A stretch of DNA of 16,173 bases from Deltaproteobacteria bacterium RBG_13_61_14 (GCA_001797815.1 MGQK01000021.1:18427-34599), one strand, 5' to 3'; positions 1 to 6,726 are shown, counted from the first letter of the stretch. Notes: generated from the sequence alone by a model not told the origin. A program made the numbers and translations.

Positions 1-428
1 ACCTGCTCGATCCCGGCTTCGGCATCAATCACGGTCAGGTCGAACTGGCCGGCCAGGAGCTCAATGGCTTCCCGCAGGAGCGTGTTGACCGAGCAGTAGC
101 AGCCCACTTCCTCCGGCCGGCCAAGAGACAAAAAAGCCAGGTTCCCCCTCTCGGTGACCGCCTCCAGCAGCCGGTAGTCCAGGGAAACGGCCAGATCCTT
201 GGGCCCGGTTTCTCGATTTTTGATTTCCCGGATGGTTTCCTTGCGCACCACGTTGAGCGAGCGCTTGACCGGAAGGGAAAGGGCCAAACCCAGGCCCCCG
301 GCCGGGTCCGCGTCCACCAGCAGCACCTTCCGCTCCGTTTGCCGGGAAAGCGACCGGGCGAGCACCGCCGCGACCGTGGTCTTGCCCACCCCGCCTTTCC
401 CGCAGACCGCCACCACCCGGGGACTCAC
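1..428 (-). CDS. CooC-like nickel-insertion ATPase, 3' end cut by window edge
   Basis: About 142 N-terminal residues are visible of a family that is usually about 250-270 aa. Residues 5-18 form a deviant Walker A loop (VAVCGKGGVGKTT), followed by VLLVDADPAGG at 35-45, a CXC pair (C110, C112) in GCYCSVN, and VIDAEAGIEQ at 133-142. This order is that of CooC, the MinD/ParA-type ATPase that loads nickel into carbon monoxide dehydrogenase; in CooC a CXC motif at the dimer interface binds metal. The GTG start at 428 overlaps the upstream stop as GTGA, so translation is probably coupled, and it places the P-loop at the usual N-terminal position. It is the last visible gene of the minus-strand operon. 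The specific client (CODH, ACS or the co-encoded reductase) cannot be told from sequence. Family assignment is good; function is inferred. Confidence 0.82.
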   Translation of the reverse strand, partial: MSPRVVAVCGKGGVGKTTVAAVLARSLSRQTERKVLLVDADPAGGLGLALSLPVKRSLNVVRKETIREIKNRETGPKDLAVSLDYRLLEAVTERGNLAFLSLGRPEEVGCYCSVNTLLREAIELLAGQFDLTVIDAEAGIEQ

Positions 429-1141
429 CGCCGCTTCCTCGCCAGCAGTTTTTCCCGAATCTGTCTCAGGTCGGGCACTTGCTCGCACACGTCCCGGAAC
501 TCGCAGCTAGCGCAGTCGTAACTCATCTCCTCGCTCATCTTGACCATGGCGCTCGTGATCCGGGCCGTCTCCCGGCCCGCGCTTTCCAGGCCGGCGATGT
601 CCCGGGCGCTTCCGGTGATAAAGAGCGCACGCGCGCCGGAGACAAACGCCGCCTCTTTCAGCCGGCGGACCAGGGCGGCGCCCAGATGCGCCAGGGAAAA
701 TCCATTTTCGAGCGCTTCGTGGTTCACCCGCGACCAGATGGTCTGGCGGCTGGGAAGGACCCGGGTCATGAGCCCGCGGAGCTTGGTGTCATAGACCGCT
801 TCCCGCAGCTTTTGGTAGCATTCATACTCGTCCGCAAAAGAACCGCGGACCAGGAGGACTTGGGCAAACGGCTCCCGCCCGGTCTTCATCTCGTTCAGGT
901 CCGGACCCAGGAGCAGGACCTGATCGCCGTCCGCCCAAGCTCCCTCGGTCCAGAGCAGGAGCGAAAGGGAGCCGAGGCCAGGGTGGCCCAGTTCCAGCGC
1001 CGTGTCTTCTTCCAGGATCAGGCTCGATTCCTCGGGCCAATCCCAAGCCGCATGCAGCGGGAACTCCCGGACCTTATGGGACGCCCGCTGCAGAGCCAGG
1101 AAATCTTCCAGTTGTTGGAGCGGGGAGTCGAAGAGTCCCAT
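425..1141 (-). CDS. Stand-alone acetyl-CoA synthase (AcsB/CdhC) middle-domain-like protein
   Basis: 238 aa. By recall it aligns with the middle (A2) domain and the beginning of the A3 domain of acetyl-CoA synthase. Residues 50-66 (E-L-G... ), 75-83 (LLLGPDLNE, compare VIGPDIDQ in Moorella AcsB), 92-103, 106-125 and 141-150 (HEALENGFSL, compare DAVAKGFRF) follow the order in AcsB. The end, EEMSYDC-ASC-EFRDVC (C210, C213, C219), corresponds to the first Fe4S4 ligands of the A-cluster (YSCVLC...). The protein then stops at residue 238, so the fourth ligand and the CGC that holds the nickels are missing, as is the N-terminal CODH-binding domain. The ATG at 1141 lies one base after the upstream stop; longer in-frame starts only read through the preceding gene. 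It may be a scaffold or adaptor that binds the normal ACS partners. The alignment is from memory and needs a profile search. Confidence 0.68.
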   Translation of the reverse strand: MGLFDSPLQQLEDFLALQRASHKVREFPLHAAWDWPEESSLILEEDTALELGHPGLGSLSLLLWTEGAWADGDQVLLLGPDLNEMKTGREPFAQVLLVRGSFADEYECYQKLREAVYDTKLRGLMTRVLPSRQTIWSRVNHEALENGFSLAHLGAALVRRLKEAAFVSGARALFITGSARDIAGLESAGRETARITSAMVKMSEEMSYDCASCEFRDVCEQVPDLRQIREKLLARKRR

Positions 1142-1142
1142 C

Positions 1143-1913
1143 TCAGTCGGATTGGCCCAATAAGGCCGCGCCGATGGCGGCCGCGAGCTGGGGATCAGAG
1201 GGGAAGGGGTGGAAGGTGCCGCCCAGTTTTTCCTGGATGATCCGGGCCACGGTTTGGATCTTGGCCACGCCTCCGGTGAGGGTGTAGTGTTCGGCCGCGC
1301 CGAAGCGGCGGCCTTGGGCCGTGACCATCCGGGCCACGGAGGCGCACACCCCGGCGAGGATGTCGGGGACGGATTCCCCGTTGTTGAGGTGGGTGATGAC
1401 CTCGCTCTCCGCGAACACCCCGCACTGGTTGCTGATCTCGATATGGTTTTGCGACCGGGCCACGGTCCGGTCAATCTCGGCCAGGCCGATCTTGAGCTTC
1501 TCGCTCATGACTTCCAGGAACCGGCCGGACCCGGAGGCGCATTTGTCGTTGCGCATGAAATCGGCAACTTCGCCCTCCGGGTTGAGGAGCAAGGCGGTGG
1601 TGCTCTGGCCGCCCACGTCAATGCACAACTGGATCTCGGGCAGGTAATAACCGGACGCGGCTCCCACGCAGCTGACCACATCTTCGACGCCATCCGCCCC
1701 GGGCAACAGGTCCGCGCCATTGCCCGTGCCGATCAGACAAGCCACCCGCTCGCGCTCTAGCCCGGCTTCCTGGATGACCGCCCGGACCAGCCCGTTGATC
1801 TCGTCCGCGATATTGCCGGTGGTGCGAAGCACCCGGCCGGCGAGCAACTGATCCCCGTCCAGGATCACGGCCTTGGCAAAGAGGCTTCCGATATCGCATC
1901 CCGCTGTGATCAT
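1143..1913 (-). CDS. ASKHA-type activase ATPase, BcrA/BadF/HgdC family, divergent paralogue
   Basis: 256 aa, the size of HgdC-type activators. These homodimeric or heterodimeric ATPases carry one Fe4S4 cluster at the subunit interface and push electrons into HgdAB/BcrBC-type partners at the cost of ATP. The two cluster cysteines are present: C125 in NDKCASGSGRF and C164 in SNQCGVFAESEV. The phosphate loops are GCDIGSLFAK (residues 5-14), IDVGGQST (98-105) and LTGGVAK (212-218). Two motifs depart from the usual form seen in its neighbour: GTGNGA replaces the (S)TGYGR element and GGQST replaces GGQDAK. The ATP site may therefore be altered while cluster binding is kept, as expected for an unequal heterodimer. 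The ATG overlaps the previous stop (ATGA), and the next gene starts after one base. Family certain; partner inferred. Confidence 0.9.
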   Translation of the reverse strand: MITAGCDIGSLFAKAVILDGDQLLAGRVLRTTGNIADEINGLVRAVIQEAGLERERVACLIGTGNGADLLPGADGVEDVVSCVGAASGYYLPEIQLCIDVGGQSTTALLLNPEGEVADFMRNDKCASGSGRFLEVMSEKLKIGLAEIDRTVARSQNHIEISNQCGVFAESEVITHLNNGESVPDILAGVCASVARMVTAQGRRFGAAEHYTLTGGVAKIQTVARIIQEKLGGTFHPFPSDPQLAAAIGAALLGQSD

Positions 1914-2701
1914 CCGGCGCCCGCTTTCCTCCGGGCAAACAGGGCGGCGCCAAAAGCGCCGATGATTTGCGGGTCAACCGGCGCATGCACCACCTTCACG
2001 TTTAACATCCGCTCCAGCTCGTTCTTGACCGCCACGTTCTTGGCCACGCCCCCGGTGAGCATGACCTCCCGCTCCGGGTTCACCCGCCGGGCCAGGGCCA
2101 GGACTCGCTCGGCCATGGCCCGGTTGATCCCCGCGGCAACGTCCTTCTTGGACACGCCCCGCTGCAGGTAGTGGATCACTTCGGTCTCCACGTAAATGGT
2201 GCAGCGGTTGCTCATTTCCACCGGCTTGCGCGAGCCCAGGGACAGGGGACCGAGTTCTTCGAGGGATACCCCGAGCGTCCGGCTCATCACTTCCAGGAAA
2301 TGGCCGGTCCCCGCGGCGCACTTGTCGTTCATGACGAAGTTCTCCAGCTCGCCCGCGGCGCCGATTTTGATCACCTTGGCATCCTGACCGCCGATGTCAA
2401 TGACGGTGCGCGCCTCCGGGCAAAGGGTCCAAGCGCCCAGGCCGTGGCAGGAGATCTCCGAGATGTTTTCCTGGGCCAGGCCTTCCGCTTGCAGCTTCTC
2501 GCGGCCGTAGCCGGTGCTGACCGTGTAGCAAATGTCTTCCGGCTTGATCCCATGCCGCGAGCAAAGCCGGCCCAGGACTTCCTTGGCGGAGTCAAGGGGA
2601 TGAGGAAGCACCGATATGATCTCCGACCCCAGGATCTGGCCGTCCGATAGGACCACGGCTTCCGCGGTAAGCGAGCCAATATCAATTCCAGCGAACAACA
2701 T
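1910..2701 (-). CDS. ASKHA-type activase ATPase, BcrD/HgdC family, canonical paralogue
   Basis: 263 aa. It has all the standard signatures of a 2-hydroxyacyl-CoA dehydratase or benzoyl-CoA reductase activator: GIDIGSLTAEAV at the N-terminus, STGYGR at 62-67, IDIGGQDAK at 101-109, C128 in NDKCAAGTGHF, C167 in SNRCTIYVETEV, and LTGGVAKN at 215-222. The two cysteines supply the Fe4S4 cluster shared between the two protomers. It is encoded 20 bases after the large HgdB-like subunit and overlaps the second activase by 4 bp. The order catalytic-catalytic-activase-activase is the gene content of class I benzoyl-CoA reductases, whereas classical dehydratases normally use one activase gene. The spacer before the ATG has only a weak ribosome-binding site (CCGGGA). 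It may pair with the divergent paralogue or form a homodimer. Confidence 0.93.
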   Translation of the reverse strand: MLFAGIDIGSLTAEAVVLSDGQILGSEIISVLPHPLDSAKEVLGRLCSRHGIKPEDICYTVSTGYGREKLQAEGLAQENISEISCHGLGAWTLCPEARTVIDIGGQDAKVIKIGAAGELENFVMNDKCAAGTGHFLEVMSRTLGVSLEELGPLSLGSRKPVEMSNRCTIYVETEVIHYLQRGVSKKDVAAGINRAMAERVLALARRVNPEREVMLTGGVAKNVAVKNELERMLNVKVVHAPVDPQIIGAFGAALFARRKAGAG

Positions 2702-2721
2702 TTCGGAAATCCCGGAGACGG

Positions 2722-4176
2722 CTAGACGCTACTCCCGGCCGCGGGCGGGTTATCTTCGGAAACGAGTTGGCTTTTTCTGCGGTCCTTGAGCTTCCTCGGC
2801 TTCAGGGACTTTTTCGCCACCACGTTCCTCACGAACTCGTCAATCTCCTGCTGGAGCACGCTCATCGGCGTCATCCGTTTCATCCAGGAATCCCCTTGCA
2901 GGATCAGAAGCGGAAGGCCGGTCCGCTTGGTCAGTTCGCTGCGGAGGATGGAGACCACGCTCCAGGTCTGCTTGCAGGAATGGTGGCCGCAGTAGATCAC
3001 GCAGTCGGCTTTCAGTTCCTTGGCCGCATAAATCACGTCCTCGGTCCAGGAGCGCGACATGGACTCGCCGCCCACCTGCCGGGTCATGGGCATGTTCCAG
3101 GCCGCTTCGGCGATGCCCTCGATCATGGTGTCCCGGGAGGAGGTATCAACGATGCTGGGAAAGCAAAGGTCCAGGCCGTCTCCGAGATGGGTGTAGCCTC
3201 GCTCTTCCATCCAACTGAAGAAGCCCATGAAATCAAAGTAATAGCTGGTATAAGCCCAGAGGCAGCGGGCGACTTCTTTCTCGGCCGGGTAGGCCTTCCG
3301 GGCCAGGCGCTCTTTGCAAACCTTGACCATGGCCTCGAGCGTCTTGATGGCCTCGTCGGTCCCCCACATGGTAAACCGGGTCCCATAGAGCAAGAGCGAG
3401 AAAATGTTCGGGACCGGGCACGGCACCGCTTTGTGGAGGTCCCAGATCTCGTAGTAGAGTTCGGTGCAGCGGTTGGCCTTGGTCAGGACCCGCCGGAGTT
3501 TGTCCTCGGTCAACTCCTCGCCGAGAAACTCTTCCAACTGCGCAATCAGCGCGTGCAGGTATAGGGCATATTGCTTGCGCCCCCGGCCCGAATCGTCCGG
3601 CGGCTTGGGAAGGAAGAACTGGGGTATTCCCAGGTGGTGGGCGACAAACTCGTGGATCTTGGAATTGACGTCACAGCCTCCGGGCGCCGCGGAGATAATG
3701 GCCTGGGGCTTAAAATCCTCGCTGCCGAGCATGGAGCCCAGCTCGATGGTATTGGCCGAGCATAAATGGTCGGGCAGGCCCAGTCCCATGGCCATGTCCC
3801 AATATTGCTCCCCCTGGCCGACCGCCGCGGCCAGGGTGGAGAGGACCTCGCTGGTCAGGGGAGTTGCGGAATCGAACGCATGGATCAGCTCGCAGGGGAA
3901 GTTGAAGGGCACCAGCAAGACCTTTTTGCCGTTCCGGGAGGCGTTGCGGGCATCGGTCGCCCATTTGGCGGTCATCTTTATGAAGGCCAGGCTGGCCGGC
4001 CGGGCGTGGGGGGCCAAAAAGGTTCCGAGCGCCGAGGCCATCTCGGCGGGAAGGATCGGAGAGATTGCCAGCAGCAAGGCGCCGGCTTTGTCCAGCACCG
4101 GGGCGGGCAGGCGATTCAACAGGGCAAGCTGAAGGGACAGGCGATTAAACAGTCCCGTAGGCGTACTCAACTTCAT
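2722..4176 (-). CDS. 2-hydroxyacyl-CoA dehydratase / benzoyl-CoA reductase-type subunit, large (HgdA/BcrB-like)
   Basis: 484 aa, counted from the ATG at 4176, which overlaps the upstream stop (ATGA); longer in-frame extensions only read the previous gene in a wrong frame. The two-lobed HgdAB/BcrBC fold is suggested by VLLVPFNFPCELIHA (86-100), PGGCDVNSK (165-173), GIPQFFLP (183-190), and a C-terminal lobe with VGGESMSRSW (368-377), DCVIYCGHHSC (391-401), GLPLLILQGDS (420-430) and a final helix IDEFVRNVV. Eleven cysteines (95, 139, 168, 237, 253, 287, 305, 338, 392, 396, 401) offer enough ligands for one Fe4S4 or a double-cubane cluster. A basic tail (about 456-470) is added. The first 80 residues look like an alpha-helical addition ahead of the core. 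Known relatives reduce or dehydrate CoA-thioesters, or are double-cubane proteins of uncertain substrate. No substrate can be assigned here. Confidence 0.85.
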   Translation of the reverse strand: MKLSTPTGLFNRLSLQLALLNRLPAPVLDKAGALLLAISPILPAEMASALGTFLAPHARPASLAFIKMTAKWATDARNASRNGKKVLLVPFNFPCELIHAFDSATPLTSEVLSTLAAAVGQGEQYWDMAMGLGLPDHLCSANTIELGSMLGSEDFKPQAIISAAPGGCDVNSKIHEFVAHHLGIPQFFLPKPPDDSGRGRKQYALYLHALIAQLEEFLGEELTEDKLRRVLTKANRCTELYYEIWDLHKAVPCPVPNIFSLLLYGTRFTMWGTDEAIKTLEAMVKVCKERLARKAYPAEKEVARCLWAYTSYYFDFMGFFSWMEERGYTHLGDGLDLCFPSIVDTSSRDTMIEGIAEAAWNMPMTRQVGGESMSRSWTEDVIYAAKELKADCVIYCGHHSCKQTWSVVSILRSELTKRTGLPLLILQGDSWMKRMTPMSVLQQEIDEFVRNVVAKKSLKPRKLKDRRKSQLVSEDNPPAAGSSV

Positions 4177-5297
4177 TGCGGGCCTCCTATCCTTTCCAGG
4201 AAAGCCTGGACGCGGGTTTTCATCCGGCCGATGTCCGCACTGGCGCCGTATTCTTTTTCGAGCTGCAAGACCGGGATTCCTTTCTTCTCCAGGGCGAGGC
4301 GAAACGCCACGTTGTCCACCCCGTGCACGTCGCAAAACTTGTTGTGGACCAGGATCACGCCGTCCGCCTTGGCCCGCTCCACCGCGGCGAGCACATAGTC
4401 TCGCCGGCGGGGAAAGTCCTGGAACATCCTCGGACACAAAAGTTCTTCCAGGTAGGTCTTGGCCAAAACCTGGAGCGGGTCGCCCGCTTTCGCCGGGTTC
4501 AGCCGCGGCCAGAAAGCGCGGGAACCATAGCACAAGGTGTCGGCGACCACCAGGCCACCCATGCTCTCGATCCCCTGGATAAAGTCTACCTCGTCGGTCG
4601 CGCTCCCGCCCAGCAGCAGCCGGGCCTTGTAGCCCCGGATTTTATGGTCCTTCCTCTCCGCGATGGCCTGGTCCAGAAGCTTTTCCCGGATCGCGGCCGG
4701 CGCCGCGGTCGCCATCAGGAAAAGGGAAAGCGTCTCGGCCCCGGTAAAGGCCGGCTCGGCCCGCTCCCGCATCTCGTAGATGGTTTTTAGTTTTTCCCGA
4801 ACCCGGTCCTCCATCTGAATCTGATTCCACAGTTCCGCTTCGGTGATCGTTACATCAAAATGGTTTTCGATCGCCTGCTTATACAACCGCAAGTCCTCTT
4901 CATAGTATTTTAAGGAACTCGGGTCCGCAAGATGCGGGACTTTGAGGTAGTGGAGAAAAGCGAACGGCTTGGCGTAATGCCAGTTCTCGATCATGCCCCG
5001 GAGATGGTCGCAGCCGTTGGTCTCGATCATCCCGTCCAAAAAATCATAGGTGCCGTCCAACCCCAGTTGCAGGCAGGACCGGCAAAAGCTGCAGTTGAAG
5101 CGGGACAAACGGGCGTCGGCCATCTCGGTCTGGCTGTTGCCCAGCGCTCGGACCCGGTAGGGCAATAGCCCGGCCGCATCCATAATCTCCGTCGGGGTGG
5201 CCAGGCAAATGTAGCCCACCACCCGGCCGCCGTCCCGCTTCCACTTTTTGACGTGCTCGTTTTCGATCACTGCCGACTGCTTGATAATCTCGTCCAT
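4173..5297 (-). CDS. 2-hydroxyacyl-CoA dehydratase / benzoyl-CoA reductase-type subunit, small (HgdB/BcrC-like)
   Basis: 374 aa from the ATG at 5297, close to the usual length of BcrC/HgdB. Family marks are GGRVVGYICLATPTEIMDAAG (23-43), FNCSFCRSC (67-75), NGCDHLRGM (94-102), ARLLLGGSATDEVDFIQGIE (225-244), VADTLCYGSRAF (251-262), LLCPRM (286-291) and GVILVHNKFCDVHGVDN (313-329). Cysteines 31, 69, 72, 75, 96, 256, 288 and 322 are candidate cluster ligands; the CxxCxxC at 69-75 is notable. The start is uncertain: the frame stays open to an ATG at 5555, adding 86 residues of low family likeness. I chose 5297 because it puts the conserved VGY motif about 20 residues in, as in relatives, and is preceded by GTGAGGAA. 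This is the first gene of the operon and presumably pairs with the large subunit that follows. Confidence 0.85.
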   Translation of the reverse strand: MDEIIKQSAVIENEHVKKWKRDGGRVVGYICLATPTEIMDAAGLLPYRVRALGNSQTEMADARLSRFNCSFCRSCLQLGLDGTYDFLDGMIETNGCDHLRGMIENWHYAKPFAFLHYLKVPHLADPSSLKYYEEDLRLYKQAIENHFDVTITEAELWNQIQMEDRVREKLKTIYEMRERAEPAFTGAETLSLFLMATAAPAAIREKLLDQAIAERKDHKIRGYKARLLLGGSATDEVDFIQGIESMGGLVVADTLCYGSRAFWPRLNPAKAGDPLQVLAKTYLEELLCPRMFQDFPRRRDYVLAAVERAKADGVILVHNKFCDVHGVDNVAFRLALEKKGIPVLQLEKEYGASADIGRMKTRVQAFLERIGGPQ

Positions 5298-5555
5298 TTC
5301 CTCACCCCCGAACCATCCTGGCGCTATGAACCCGGCTTCCGCGACCGCTCCCAGCCCCGGACCAGGTTCGCGATCACCCGCCCCGTCTTCTTCCTCGATC
5401 CGCCTGAGCCTTCCCGCGGAACCGGGAACCGCTGAGGCTGCCTTTTCAAAATGTGAGATCCCTGGGCTTTTCTGAGGCAGGCGCGGGAGCAGGGCCTCGG
5501 GCTTCTTCACCCCAACCTTGCCTAAAACCTTGTCCTCTCCCTTGGGTAACTTCAT
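5298..5555 (-). other. Leader region or N-terminal extension ahead of the small HgdB-like gene
   Basis: This is open reading frame in phase with the downstream gene (ATG at 5555). The 86 encoded residues are rich in Gly, Ala, Glu and Pro and show no family motif. The promoter -10 hexamer ends 5 bases before this ATG, so a transcript from it would be leaderless there or miss the ATG. Translation from 5297 would then leave a 5' leader of about 250 nt. I recognise no riboswitch class in it. Confidence 0.4.
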
Positions 5556-5560
5556 CCTCT

Positions 5561-5589
5561 ATTATGCACGAGCTTGATGAATATTTCAA
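5561..5589 (-). promoter_or_regulatory. Sigma70-like promoter for the reductase/activase/CooC-like operon
   Basis: Read on the minus strand: TTGAAA (5589-5584), a 17-base spacer, then CATAAT (5566-5561). Both hexamers differ from consensus by one base, the AT-rich stretch stands out from the GC-rich surroundings, and it faces the operon. The start of transcription should lie near 5553-5555. Confidence 0.55.
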
Positions 5590-5607
5590 TATCGGTCAAA
5601 TCCATTT

Positions 5608-5633
5608 GGGGTCAGGTCTTTAGTTTTTAGTTT
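5608..5633 (+). repeat. Left 26-bp inverted repeat of the RAYT element
   Basis: It begins GGGGTCAGGTCT and continues as two heptamers TTTAGTT (5619-5625 and 5626-5632). It is the exact reverse complement of 6621-6646. A further related heptamer, TATTGTT (5633-5639), follows. Confidence 0.85.
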
Positions 5634-5673
5634 ATTGTTGATTTGATTTCTCGGCCATGTTAGCATGCCCGGC

Positions 5674-6627
5674 ATGGCCAGACCCTGGCGCCTGCAATTT
5701 CCGGATGCCGTTTACCACATCATCTCCCGCGGCAACAACCGCCAGGCCATCTTCCATGACGATGCCGACCGGGAGATGTTCCTGGTCCTGCTCGGCCAAG
5801 CGGCGGCGCGCTTTCCTCTCCACCTGTTTGCCTTCTGCCTGATGAGCAATCACTACCACCTGTTCCTTCGCACCCCCGAGCCTAACCTCGCCTCGGCCAT
5901 GCACTGGCTCAATGCCACTTACAGCATGCGCTTCAATCGTCGGCATCATCGCCTGGGCCATCTTTTTCAAGGTCGTTATCGGGCGGTGGTGGTGGTCGAG
6001 GAATCGCACTGGTGGCACCTTTCCATGTATCTCCACCTCAACCCGGTTCGGGCGGGGATGGTGCCAGACCCGGGGGTCCACTTCTGGTCGAGCTTTCGCG
6101 ATTTCACCCGGCGCAAGTCGCGCTTTGAGTGGTTGAAGCCGGAGGAGGTGTTGACCGGCTATGGACGGGGCGAGGCTGACCAGAGGCGCCGCTATCGCCG
6201 GGAATGCCTGGAGTTGGCCGGCGCCGCCTCGGATTTTTGGGAGGAGTTGCGCTCCAGCTTTTTCCTGGGCACTCGGGCGGCGCTTACGGAAATGGCGCGG
6301 CGGCATCGGCCCAAGGGCCAGAGCCAGGAGGTGCCGGCTTTTCGACGGGCGGGGCGAAGGGAGGTGGATCCCGAGTTGGAGTTGACGCGAGTGGCCCAGG
6401 CCTTTCAGGTGGCCAAGGCCGAAATTTTCCAGCGACGCTGGAATCATTGGCCCCGGATGGCGGCCTATTTTCACCTGGTGGAACATTGCGGGATGAAGGT
6501 CAGCGCCGTGGCGAAGAGGATGGGGGTCGGGGCCCCGGCGGTTACCTTGGGTCTTAAAGTCTTCCGGAAAAAGTTAGCCAAGAGCAAAAACCTACGGGAC
6601 ACCATCGCCGACTTAGCTAAAAACTAA
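5674..6627 (+). CDS. REP-associated tyrosine transposase (Y1_Tnp, HUH family)
   Basis: 317 aa from the ATG at 5674, giving the typical family start MARPWRLQFPDAVYHIISRGNN; an ATG nine bases earlier (5665) is also possible. The N-terminal Y1 domain contains FCLMSNHYHLFLRT with the metal-binding HxH (HYH), then GHLFQGRYRAV and MYLHLNPVRAGMV. The latter carries the conserved helix, with its tyrosine as the likely nucleophile. The C-terminal part (about 210-310) ends in a helix-turn-helix-like stretch, SAVAKRMGVGAPAVTLGLK, found in long RAYT variants. These enzymes nick and join single-stranded DNA at REP-type sequences and are often single-copy domesticated genes. The stop codon (6625-6627) lies inside the right inverted repeat, so gene and repeat have been kept together. 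Confidence 0.92.
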   Translation: MARPWRLQFPDAVYHIISRGNNRQAIFHDDADREMFLVLLGQAAARFPLHLFAFCLMSNHYHLFLRTPEPNLASAMHWLNATYSMRFNRRHHRLGHLFQGRYRAVVVVEESHWWHLSMYLHLNPVRAGMVPDPGVHFWSSFRDFTRRKSRFEWLKPEEVLTGYGRGEADQRRRYRRECLELAGAASDFWEELRSSFFLGTRAALTEMARRHRPKGQSQEVPAFRRAGRREVDPELELTRVAQAFQVAKAEIFQRRWNHWPRMAAYFHLVEHCGMKVSAVAKRMGVGAPAVTLGLKVFRKKLAKSKNLRDTIADLAKN

Positions 6628-6646
6628 AAACTAAAGACCTGACCCC
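6621..6646 (-). repeat. Right 26-bp inverted repeat of the RAYT element
   Basis: Exact reverse complement of 5608-5633. It contains AACTAAA heptamers at 6622-6628 and 6629-6635, preceded by AGCTAAA at 6615-6621. The transposase stop codon TAA is part of it. Confidence 0.85.
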
Positions 6647-6669
6647 TTTTTAGACCCCTTTTTAGACCC
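6641..6669 (+). repeat. 12-bp tandem repeat at the element's right edge
   Basis: Two exact copies of GACCCCTTTTTA (6641-6652 and 6653-6664) and a partial third (GACCC, 6665-6669). The first overlaps the outer end of the right inverted repeat. It may record slippage or repeated end processing. Confidence 0.8.
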
Positions 6670-6676
6670 AACCGAT

Positions 6677-6705
6677 TTGATTGTCAGGGAAAAATCCCGT
6701 AAACT
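6677..6705 (+). promoter_or_regulatory. Possible sigma70-like promoter of the NifU/NifS operon
   Basis: TTGATT (6677-6682), a 17-base spacer and TAAACT (6700-6705), just outside the RAYT element and upstream of nifU. The spacer contains the inverted repeat GGGA-AAAA-TCCC (6687-6698), a possible operator. The start site would fall near 6712, leaving a short leader close to the ribosome-binding site GGGAAGGGAG (6709-6718). Confidence 0.4.
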
Positions 6706-6726
6706 CTGGGGAAGGGAGTAGCAGGC

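Larger units (their letters stand above)
5608..6646 (+). mobile_element. REP-associated tyrosine transposase (RAYT) element bounded by 26-bp perfect inverted repeats
   Basis: A 1039-bp unit holds one Y1 (HUH) transposase gene. The left end (5608-5633) and right end (6621-6646) are exact reverse complements over 26 bases, starting GGGGTCAGGTCT at the outside. Complementarity ends on both sides immediately beyond these bases. The unit sits between the promoters of two divergent operons. I see no target-site duplication, as expected for HUH enzymes. Confidence 0.7.

Noticed and set aside
425-5297. Calling the operon a benzoyl-CoA reductase for aromatic degradation
   Set aside because: Subunit count fits, but the activases are HgdC-sized, no ligase, ferredoxin, hydratase or hydrolase genes of that pathway are present, and the ACS-like and CooC-like genes point elsewhere. 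Kept as an alternative only.
5298-5555. Cobalamin or other known riboswitch in the operon leader
   Set aside because: I looked for the cobalamin GCCACTG box and other familiar cores and found none; structure prediction was not possible here.
5632-6486. 284-codon minus-strand frame opposite the transposase
   Set aside because: It mirrors a clear Y1 transposase and has no recognisable domain or ribosome-binding site.
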